Positions 11,604-20,060 of a stretch of 64,000 nucleotides of DNA are shown here, piece by piece. Location: positions 20,358,642 through 20,422,641 of the forward strand of contig OY992537.1 in NCBI GenBank assembly GCA_963921195.1. Direction: 5' to 3'. The notes beneath the pieces were generated by a model. It was given only the letters and a program-made list of their open reading frames with translations. It was not told the DNA's origin and did not search any database. Each line of letters begins with the position of its first letter. Position 1 is the first letter of the stretch. This DNA is from Pegoplata infirma (taxonomy: Eukaryota > Arthropoda > Insecta > Diptera > Anthomyiidae). The translations under genes and the position numbers were made by a program.

Positions 11604-13400
11604 CCCGAGTAAAAAGATCTGATATAATCATATATGTTATTATATAATTATTTATATTTATATATGGTTATGCATGAACTTTGATATGGACATACAAGTT
11701 TATATATAGCATTGTATTTTTCCTTGTTTTTTAATATGATAGCATACATATTCATATCTATTTATATACCGATCTATATGAAATTTGATATAATATATAA
11801 GGTCGGGAATTTTTAGATATGTCAGATAAAAAGATATATGATTTTATTTATAATTATATACCGAAAAAATTTTTTCTAAATTTCCTAAGTCCCGGACAAT
11901 TAAAAAAAAATTTCAAGTCCTAAAAAATGTTATAAAAATTTTCCAAAGTCCCGGCCACAAAATTTTTTTGGCAATTTTTTTGGAGTAAAAAAATCATTGA
12001 AAATGTTTTTAGGAGAATTTTAATTTTATTTAAAAGTTTTTGAGTTCCGAAAAAATGTTTTTAAATTTTCTAAGACACAAATATTTTTTGGAAAATTTAA
12101 ATCCCTTATAAATGATTTCCCGAGTGTCATATATCATTATATATTTTTATATGATGCAATATATAATGATATATGACACAATATATATTAATACGCAATT
12201 TGATCCGAATAATGGTGGATGTTTTTGCATTAAAAAAAATCATATATAATTTATTATGTTTGTATCAAGTTATATATTGTAATATATGTTTATTTTTACT
12301 CGGGTTTAGAAAAAAATGTAAAATTTTTAATAATTTGCTAAGTCCCAAAAAAAAATTCCGAAGAATGTAATAAAAACTCTTCTAATTGATAACACAGCTC
12401 AACAAGAAAATGCGTATTGGATTCTGGTTAGTGATTTGGATGATGTCTGTTGCGATGATTCCAAATCCGGAGCCCAAATTTTTCTATCACATCAGGATTT
12501 TGAGTAATTCGCGGTTAAAGGGCCGAAAAAGGGCATTTTTGACCCATTTTAAAAGCTTATAAAATAATATCCTGACATGCAAATGACTTGGTATCAAGCT
12601 CCTTCGAAAGCCTGTAATTTTCTCTTAAAGATAAGATAAAATGTTCTAAAAATTTAATTTTATAAAATGGTAAAAAAATCATTAGCAAAAAACCTTCCAT
12701 TTTTTCAATATTTAGTTTATTTACAAAGTGTTTTTTAACAAATTTCCATACAAATTCATACGTAAATTTTAGATTTATAGCACTTGTGTCTAATGATTTA
12801 TTTACCATTTTAGAAAATTAAATTCCAAGAAGATTTGATCTTGTCTAAAAGAGAAAATTACACACTTTCGAATGAGCTAGATACCAAGTCATTTGCATGT
12901 CAGGATCTTATTTTATAGGCGTTCAAAAATGGTCAAAATGGGCATTTTTTGACACTTTAACCGCGATTTTCTCAAAATTGTGACGTGATAGAAAAATTTG
13001 AGTGACCGTTTTGGAATCGGGGCACCAAACCCAATCAACTTTTTTTGGTTTCATCCAAAACGCAGCGACAAACCTCAGATTTGTAGAGCGGTGTAATGTA
13101 TCCAATCTGATAAAATAATTTCACGTTTCAAATTCCAAAAAATTTTACCAAATTTCATCTTATTATATAAAAATTTATCTAATTTTAACAGATAAGATAT
13201 GATTTAATACAATTAGATAGACCCATTTTTGGGATCAAACTTAATCAAATTTGATATTATTTTATCAAAAATAATAGAATTTGATATAATCGTATAATTT
13301 TCGATCCGCCAATTTTCGGATCAAAATTAATATGAATTTACATAAAAGCATATCTGTTCATATATAATTAAATATTGCGTCATACAACTTTTTTTACGGG
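11604..13400. mobile_element. CCCG-ended TIR element flanked by TA, inside the minisatellite
   Basis: The left end CCCGAGTAAAAAGATCTGAT and the right end ACAACTTTTTTTACGGG are inverted, and TA lies directly outside each (11602-11603, 13401-13402). The minisatellite stops at the left edge and resumes right after the right edge, which supports insertion. Inside are ATATAATATG-rich subterminal stretches, a second CTCGGG end at 12298-12304 and a fold-back (12405-13100), so it is itself a composite. No transposase. Confidence 0.65.
12405..13100. mobile_element. Fold-back segment, arms about 250-300 bp
   Basis: The blocks ATTCGCGGTTAAAG (12507), TTTTTCTATCACATCAGGAT (12477) and CATGCAAATGACTTGG (12575) return in reverse complement at about 12957, 12985 and 12882. 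The centre lies near 12730. The arms have diverged by scattered substitutions. The minus-strand frames 12557-12808 and 12923-13105 are accidental. Confidence 0.7.
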
Positions 13401-13402
13401 TA

Positions 13403-14055
13403 TGTCAAAAAAATATTGTTTAAAAAATTATGATGAAAAAAAATATTGATGAAAAAAAAAAATATTGATGAAAAAACAAATATTGATTAAAAAAATGTTG
13501 ATGAAAAAAAAATATTGATGAAAAAAAAATATATTGATAAAAAAAAATACTGATGAAAAAAATATTGGTAAAAAAAATTTTGACGAAAAAAAAATATTGA
13601 TGAACAAGAATATTGATAAAAAAAAAGTTTTGTTGAAAAAAAAAATTGATAAAAAAATATATATTGATGAAAAACGAAATTTTGATGAAAAAAAAAAATA
13701 TTGATGACAAAAAATATTGGTGAAAAAAAATATTATTGAAAAAACATATTGATGAAAAAAAAGGATTGGTGAAAAAAATATTGATGAAAAAAATATTGAT
13801 TGAAAAAAATTATTGATGAAAAAAAATATTGATGAAAAAAAAATATTGATGAAAAAAAAATATTGATAAAAAAAATATTGATAAAAAAATATTGATGAAA
13901 AAAAAAAATGATAACAAAAAATATATTGATGAAAAAAAAAATACTGATGAAAACCAAAATTTTTAAAAAAATTTTTAATAACAAAAAATATTGATTAAAA
14001 AAAAATATTGATGAAAAAAATATCGATTAAAAAAAGTATAGATGAAAAAAAAATA
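13403..14055. repeat. Minisatellite core, AATATTGATGAAAAAA, second part
   Basis: Continuation of the core beyond the 1.8-kb insertion. It has about 35-40 degenerate units, with variants TTTTGATGAAAA, ATTGATAAAA and ATTGATTAAAA. Two long minus frames here are repeat artefacts. Confidence 0.9.
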
Positions 14056-14157
14056 ATGGAAAATAATTATGTTACATTTTTTTTTTTATTCACCACTAGG
14101 TAACTTATTATCCAAGTTATAGGAAAATCAAAACAGTAATTCTTATTTTCTTTTATG

Positions 14158-14693
14158 TAAATCGCATTCGAAGGAATTAATTCTATTGAGAATTAATTCA
14201 GAAAAAGTTCAATTCTGTTTTAAAAAGTTTTAAATTAGCATTCCTTACTGCATTCAACACAAATTCATTCAAAGGCTTAATTCTTAAAGCTTAAATCAAA
14301 TTGAATCAATTCCCAACAGAATTAATTCCTTGCACGCTAATCATTCAATTGAATGATCAAAACTGTTCATCATTCAAATCTATTACAAATTGAATGATTA
14401 TTTTTTTATTTCATTCCCTTTGTATTTTCAAAAATGTGTTGCTTGTGTGCATTTTAAGCATCATGTGTGTGTATGTGTGTTGCGCTTCACTGTTTTAAAT
14501 TGAATGGTGAGAAAATTTCATCATTCAATTTGAAGTAGATTGATTTGGATAAAAAAATAATGATTCAAGTTGAATGATCTTTCTTAAGGAATGAATTCTT
14601 GAAAGAATTAATTCAGTGATTTTGAAAGTTGAATGATTTTAGGGAATGTCAAATTCGAATTAGAAAATTGAATTAGGGAATTAATTCTTTCGA
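14158..14693. mobile_element. TIR element with ATTCAATTGAAT-type repeats, inside composite tail
   Basis: The ends CATTCGAAGGAATTAATTC (14166) and GAATTAATTCTTTCGAATC (14678) are inverted repeats. The interior carries many ATCATTCAA / TTGAATGAT words (about 14280, 14345, 14390, 14518, 14560, 14630). It interrupts the conserved tail between ...TTATTTTCTTTT and GTTAATAGTTAGC, which is contiguous in copies 2 and 3. The target duplication is not cleanly readable. It is probably a hAT-like or similar MITE; no reading frame. Confidence 0.65.
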
Positions 14694-14780
14694 ATCTTTA
14701 GTTAATAGTTAGCTTATATAGCCAAACAGAGGTGGAGTCCTGCAACTTTTTTAAAATTTGACACCAACCTAAAAACATTT

Positions 14781-15220
14781 TCATGTTAAAATTGTGAGGT
14801 GTAAAATTTAATGGGGGTAGATCATACATTGCATCCCTCTAGGAGCGATTCCGAGGGGGGATTTTTGTGTTTTTTACCGCGACCTTTGCTCTGATGAGAA
14901 GCCATTTGCCCAGGAGTCGCTCCTTGAGTGCAAGGTTTAACCAACTCCCATTAATTTTTACATCCCAACATTTTTTCGGAACAAACCTACTCCCTATCTC
15001 CACTTCTAAAGAGGGTTCCCATACAAAATGAAATTTTTCTGAAATAAGCTTCAATTGCTGTTACTTTCAGTAATGGAAAAGTGATAGTAAAAAAAATTTT
15101 AACATTTGATGCATTAAATCCTCAAATTACCAAATTTTCTTTCTCAAAATTTCCAACAATATGACCTTTTGAAATTTTTGTTGCCATGCCCACAATAAGG
15201 ACGGTTTTAAACAATGCACA
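14781..15220. repeat. Fragment related to the 51.1-kb fold-back family
   Basis: The order 'gagcgattccgag...CCCATTAATTTTTACATCCC...ACCTACTCCCTATCTCC...GAGGGTTCCCATACAAAATG' parallels 51640-51750 (CACCATTAATTTTTACGTCT, CTATTTCCAATTCC, CCTCACAAAATGA). It is a diverged fragment of that family. The frame at 14839-15054 (minus) is not a gene. Confidence 0.5.
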
Positions 15221-15815
15221 GTTGGTTCGATGGTACCCAAAATGGCGATTAATTCAGATAAGCAGTAGTTTTAGAATATTATATTTTTTTATTGATGACA
15301 TAATATAAACAGGTAAAAATACACATTTTGGAAAAAAAAAATTGTAAAAAAAAATTTTTTTTAACCTGTTAGGCGTTTTTTTGTTTTTCGGAAAAAAGGG
15401 TTATAAGTAGTTCACAATTTTTGCTGTAACTTTGGAATGAAAAGCGATAAATTAATAAAAAAAAATGGAAATTAAAGTGCACATAATGTGCTCTCAAAGT
15501 AATTAAAGAAAGAACGCATAATATGTATTTATATTATTATGATTTTTTTTTTAAATCCAATTTTTGTTTTTCACAAAATCTCATAAATGTACAAATTTAT
15601 CTGAAAAAAGTGATTTATGGGAATATTATAGTTTTTTATTAAGGAATTATCATAAATACATAAAAACACAGCATTTTAGAAAAAAAAATTAACAAAAAAA
15701 AAAAATTTTTTTAATCTTTTAGTCGTTTTTTATGTTTTTGGAAAAAAGCACGAAACCCTTGAACATGTAATAAAGCTACAAAAAACAAATGGAGGAGACG
15801 TTTTTTTAGCGTAGA

Positions 15816-15830
15816 GGGGGGGGGGGGGGG
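15816..15830 (+). repeat. Homopolymer run of 15 G
   Basis: An uninterrupted run of fifteen G follows GTAGA and precedes TTTACTGGG. It is unusual in such AT-rich DNA. A short relative (TTGCGGGGGAGGGGTGATGG) occurs at 55321 in the same context, just before a GTCCGTCC-type repeat, so the run probably grew from that G-rich segment. Confidence 0.9.
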
Positions 15831-15863
15831 TTTACTGGGAGACACCTTCCCCTCGCGATAAGC

Positions 15864-16410
15864 GTTGCCAAAAAAATAGATGTCAGTTTTTGCACCTAAT
15901 TAATACAAATTTATCATTATTTAAATTATTTTTTCTATACACGCCCCCAAAAAGGGGCGGACCGAAAAAATTGGCATTCCTGATCCCCCTTGGTTCAAAT
16001 TCAGGTCGATGAACTTCATATGGCATTAAAATGTTTCACTTATTGAACAAATATACAAATAAAACTTGTAAAAAAAATATTTTTCTAGGGTAGTTTTAGT
16101 TCTTCAAGGGGGAACTTTTTCCCCCCTGGTCCGATTTTGCTCGTTCAAGAACTTAACCAGCCTATGATCATTATACATATTTGTGACAAACTTCAGGATT
16201 CTAGCTCTTGTTTTATGTACTTTATGGTGTGCTCAACAACAGACGGACGGACGGACACACGGTTAGTCACAGAATGTCTTAGAATCGATCAGTGATCAAA
16301 AATATACACTTTGTTGGGTCCTAGACCCATATTTCGATGCGTTACATATAGAATGACAAAGTGAGTGTAAGCCCATACTGTAGTTGAAGGGTATAAATAC
16401 ACATATAATG
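15864..16410 (+). mobile_element. Dipteran interspersed repeat (GACGGACGG type)
   Basis: Contains the ordered blocks AAGGGGGAACTTTTTCCCCC, CAGACGGACGGACGGAC, ACAGAATGTCTTAGAATCGA, ATATTTCGATGCGTTACA and ACAAAGTGAGTG, then GGGTATAAAT. The same series is found at 55460-55765. The family recurs in several copies in this window. It is non-coding here; the frame 16296-16478 (minus) lies across the repeat. Confidence 0.75.
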
Positions 16411-16982
16411 GATTTGTTTAATAAATGATACCCAGACTTTTTACACAAAAATGGGAATAAAAAAAAAGGGCCGGGCATTGTCCGTACTTTTTTTTCTTTT
16501 AAATAAAAGCTGATATCCTATACTTTTTTGAAATCCACAAAACTAAATCCAACTATTACTAACTTAATATGTGTGGCCCATTAAATATGGAAAATATCCG
16601 AATTTTGGACCCTTTTTAAAAAAAATTATTAAAAACATTGAGACACAATTTTAATAAACAAAAAAAATTTAAAAATTTAGCTTAATCCCTGGTGTTTAAG
16701 GTTCCATTATAAAAGATTTTCTTCTAAAAGACTTAATACCACTAATAATCGCTTAAATTGTAAAAAATTTCAATTTTTTTACTTTTTTCAAAAACTGCAA
16801 TAATTTGTTAACTTTGACAGCTCACCGAAAAAAAAGTAAACAACTTAGTTGATTGATTTTGATAACTAGTGTTGCAGAATTTTATCTACTTTTACCCCAT
16901 ACCAAATTTTATAACAAAAACTTCATTTATAAATTTCAATTAATCGCCACTTTGGCATCATTTGAACCCAATGTGCAATGGC

Positions 16983-18129
16983 CCAAATTCGGATGAGGCT
17001 TTAGCCATTTCTCCAGTGTACACAGTTTGACTTCTTTTTTGTAAATTAGATAATTGAAGGAACAAAAAAAAGCGAATTTTGAACGAAATTTAAATATTGT
17101 TAAAATTCCTTCATGAACAATCTTTGCATAAACTGCAACACATAAATAAGTACTGTTTGTGTATCAACATATACACAGAGAAAAAGGCAAGAAGAAAAAC
17201 TTAATTAGCATTGAAAATTAATTGGCGTAAAATACTCATGAAAACAAGAAAAAATAAATGCAAAAAAGCTGAAATCAAAAAGGAAAAGAAAAAAAATATA
17301 TCAACATAAAGGAAATTAGTATGAATTGAATTCAGTTGAGTTTAATCAAATTATTAAATAAGGACAACACACAGCACAGCATAAGGTAAATAAATATAAA
17401 TTACATTCAAGAAATATATATATTTTTTAAACAAACAATTAAGGAAAAATATTATACGAACTCACTGCATAATTTATTTAAAATAATATTGCAATGAAAG
17501 TATTAAAGCAGACAGTTACTACAATTTCAAAAATAAATGCAGATTTCTCAATATTTGTGCCAAATTTCTATTTATTACGATTGCATGTCAAGTTGTCGTA
17601 ACTATGAAAAACCTATCAAAATTCATAACACTAAACACCTGCAGGAGTTAAACTACTATTGAAAGTATTTTATGTTAGAAAATCAGTTAGAAATTTACGA
17701 TTTTCAAACAAAAAAAAAAAATAAAATGCTTCAGCAACATGCAATATTTTTGGTAATTTTAGTTGATTTTTTTTTTGTTTGTTGTATTTTTTAGGAAGCC
17801 GTCAATAAGTCTGTAAAATAAATGAATTGTAATTTTTTTTTATGAAATTTCAATCGATTAATAAATATTAAATATTTATACAAATTTGTTGATACCATGC
17901 GCGGGTACCAGGGGAGAAGGGGAAACGGAGAAATATTCCCACCAGGCCAAATTAAAAAAAAAAGGAAAAGAAAGCGGAAGGAAAGCAAAAAGAAAGAAAA
18001 AGAAAGAAACAAGAAAAAAAGAAAAGAGAATTAAGTTTTCTAAAGAATTTTTAAAGGAAAATAATTTTAAAAACCGAAAATTTTTCATAGAAAAAATCTG
18101 AACATTTTTAGAGAAAATCTAAAAACTTT
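16983..18129. other. Non-coding DNA with a polypurine tract
   Basis: No gene. From about 17947 to 18034 the plus strand is almost purely A and G (units like AAAGAAAGAAA), a polypurine tract able to form triplex-type structures. The overlapping frames on both strands at 17791-18101 are products of this composition. Confidence 0.55.
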
Positions 18130-18865
18130 ATTAAGAGAAATTTTCTTTGGGAGAAATTGTTGTGAACATATATCAGAATTTAAGACTTTTTCTATAGAAA
18201 AAATGCCTCAGAATCTGAGACTTTTTCTATAGGAAAAATGCCTATGAATCTGAGACTATTTTTATAGAAAAAAAGTCTCAAAATCTGAGACTTTTTTCAA
18301 GAAAAAATGTCACAGAATCTAACACTTTTTCTATAGAAAAAATGTCTCAGAATTTGAGACTTTTTCTATATGAAAAATGTCTCAGAGTCTCTAAATTTGA
18401 GAATTATTTAATAGGAAAAAAGTCTCAGAATCTAAGACTTTTTCGAAAGGAAAATGGCTCAGAATCTGAGACTTTTTCTGTTGAAAAAAGTCTTAGAAAT
18501 TAGAATTTATTATATTGGAAAAAGGTCTAAGTATCTAAGACTTATTCTTAGGAAAAAGTGTCAGAATCTTAGACTTATATAAGAAAAAGGTCTCAGAACT
18601 TGAGACTTTTTAATCTCAGAATCTGAAACTTTCTATAGAAAAGGCTGTCAGAATCTCAGACTTTTACTAAAGGGAAAAAGCTTCAGAGTCTGAGTCTTTT
18701 CTATTGAAAAAAGTTCTCAGAACATAAAAATGTTTCTATACAATACAAATCTAATAATCTGAGACCTTTCCTATAGGAAAAGTATCTCAAAAATACTTTA
18801 GAGTACGAGACTGTTTCTATAGCAAAAGGTTTAAGAATCTGAGAATTTTTCTGTGGAAAAATGCA
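18130..18865. repeat. Palindromic ~36-bp minisatellite, TCTGAGAC core
   Basis: About twenty degenerate units of the form TCTGAGACTTTTTCTATAG followed by AAAAAATGTCTCAGAA. Each unit is an imperfect palindrome: TCTGAGAC...GTCTCAGA around TCTATAGA. The same unit recurs as a shorter array at 26200-26755 inside a hAT-like element and as remnants at 19725-19860. Non-coding. Confidence 0.88.
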
Positions 18866-19715
18866 TGCGAATTTTTTACTCTTGCCCAAAACATTAAATC
18901 ATGATAACGTTTTGCAGAATATTTGGGTGTACTTGCCAAAGCAAAGTTTTTTTTAGAAAAAATAATGTTATATTACTTTGGTTTTCCATGCAAAACGAAT
19001 TGAAATATCCGTCGAGGACCCCATCAAAAAACCAAAAGAGAAGATTTTGTTCACTAAAAAATTATGTTAAAAATAATTTAATGAACCCAAAATTTTTGGT
19101 GAAAAAAAAATTTGATGAAAAAAAGTTTTTGATGAATTTTTTTGATGAAAAGAAAAATTTTTTGATGTAAAAAAAAATTGATGAAAAAATAATATGGAAA
19201 AAAATGTTGGTGAGAAAGAAATTGATAATAAAAAATTTTATAAAAAAAAATTATGAAAAAAAAAGTTTGATGACAAAAAAAAATTTTAAGGAAAAAAAAA
19301 AAATTGATGAAAAAAAAAAAATATGAAAAAAAAAATTTGATGAAAACAAAAGTTTAATGAAAAAAAAAATGGATTAAAAATAAAAATTCATGAAAAAAAA
19401 ATTGATAAAAAAAAAAAAAAATTGATGAAAAAAAAATTTTTGATGAAAAAATAAAATTTTTTTTGTTGAAAAATAATTATATTACTTTTTGTTCACCAGC
19501 TGGTGAATAACGGTTTTATTCACTACGAGGTGATTATTATCCAAGTTACAAACCCAAGTTATTAAAATTTTTAGTTATGATATAAAATGAAAATAGTAAT
19601 TCTTGTTTTCTTTTTGTTAATTGTTAGCTTATATTGTCAAACTGAGATGGCGTCCTCCAACTTTTTTAAAATTAGACACCAGCCTTAAAACATTATCATG
19701 TTAAAAATTCAAAGA
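18866..19715 (+). mobile_element. Composite head-minisatellite-tail repeat, copy 2
   Basis: The head 18866-19022 (CTCTTGCCCAAAACATTAAA, GGGTGTACTTGCCAAAGC, ATCCGTCGAGGACCCC) is followed by a TTTGATGAAAAAAA core (19098-19460) and the tail 19465-19715. The tail includes the perfect palindrome TTCACCAGCTGGTGAA (19492-19507), AACTGAGATGGCGTCCTCCA and the end CATTATCATGTTAAAA. This is the least interrupted copy. The sequence between head and core (AAAAACCAAAAGAGAAG, TAATGAACCCAAAATTTTTG) is shared with copy 3, which defines a subfamily. The frame 18901-19170 spans head and core and is not a gene. Confidence 0.78.
19098..19460. repeat. Minisatellite core, TTTGATGAAAAAAA type
   Basis: Degenerate units of about 14-17 bases, TTTGATGAAAAAAA / ATTGATGAAAAAA. 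Confidence 0.88.
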
Positions 19716-19989
19716 ATTCGAAAATTTTCCTATAGAAAAATGCCTAAGATATTTTCTGTTAAGGAAAAGGCTCAAATTCTGTCAGACTCTGCGACATTTT
19801 TTCTGTACAAAAAACATTTTTTTAAGAAAACTGTCTCAGAATCTGATACTTTCTATGTAGGAGTTCTGTTGTAATTTTAAAGCTATAGACCGTGAAAACA
19901 TGGGAAGCTGAAAATTCATGGCCATATAATCCTAACTAAAGAGCATATTCTGAAGTAGTCGAATTTAAACTGTTTAGACTGTGGATGGA
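19716..19989. repeat. Remnant of the TCTGAGAC minisatellite
   Basis: Units such as TTTTCCTATAGAAAAATGCC (19727) and AACTGTCTCAGAATCTGAT (19829) match the 18.1-18.9 kb array on the other side of composite copy 2. The composite therefore probably landed within, or at the edge of, this array. Confidence 0.6.
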
Positions 19990-20058
19990 AAATTGATTAG
20001 AAACAAGTAGAAAAGTTAAATTCGACTTGGCCGAATCTAATAATACCCTCTACAATAG
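19990..20058 (+). mobile_element. 5' end of a dipteran repeat, interrupted
   Basis: AACAAGTAGAAAAGTTAAAT, CGACTTGGCCGAATCT and ATACCCTCTACAATAG form the usual head of this family (compare reverse complement at 44345-44390 and plus strand at 45730-45790 and 55228-55270). A CACTC element follows after TA, and ACCAAGGTATAGATTC resumes at 23015. Confidence 0.65.
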
Positions 20059-20060
20059 TA

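Larger units (their letters stand above)
11038..14780 (+). mobile_element. Composite head-minisatellite-tail repeat, copy 1 (interrupted)
   Basis: A conserved head (11038-11270; includes GTTTGAACTACTGCCCAAAC and CATGCAAAACGCATCGAAAT) is followed by an AATATTGATGAAAAAA-type core (11270-11601 and 13403-14055) and a conserved tail (14060-14140 and 14695-14780; ends GACACCAACCTAAAAACATT). The same order occurs at 18866, 52158 and 54945. The core is split by a TA element (11604-13400) and the tail by a TIR element (about 14158-14693). No TIRs or coding sequence belong to the composite itself. The layout resembles DINE-1/Helentron elements (block A, variable tandem block, block C); that assignment is inference. 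Confidence 0.7.
15222..16982. mobile_element. Decayed fold-back/TIR element around 'TGCACAGTTGG'
   Basis: The left sequence at 15214-15256 (CAATGCACAGTTGG, ACCCAAAATGGCGATTAATT) returns in reverse complement at 16935-16982 (AATTAATCGCCACTTTGGCA, CCCAATGTGCAATGG). The inner flanks are weakly inverted too. Two near-parallel blocks, at 15290-15400 and 15640-15740, share the word order TTTTTTATT...CATAA...TTTTAATC. A dipteran repeat (15864-16410) sits inside. Boundaries are approximate and no duplication was verified. Confidence 0.45.
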
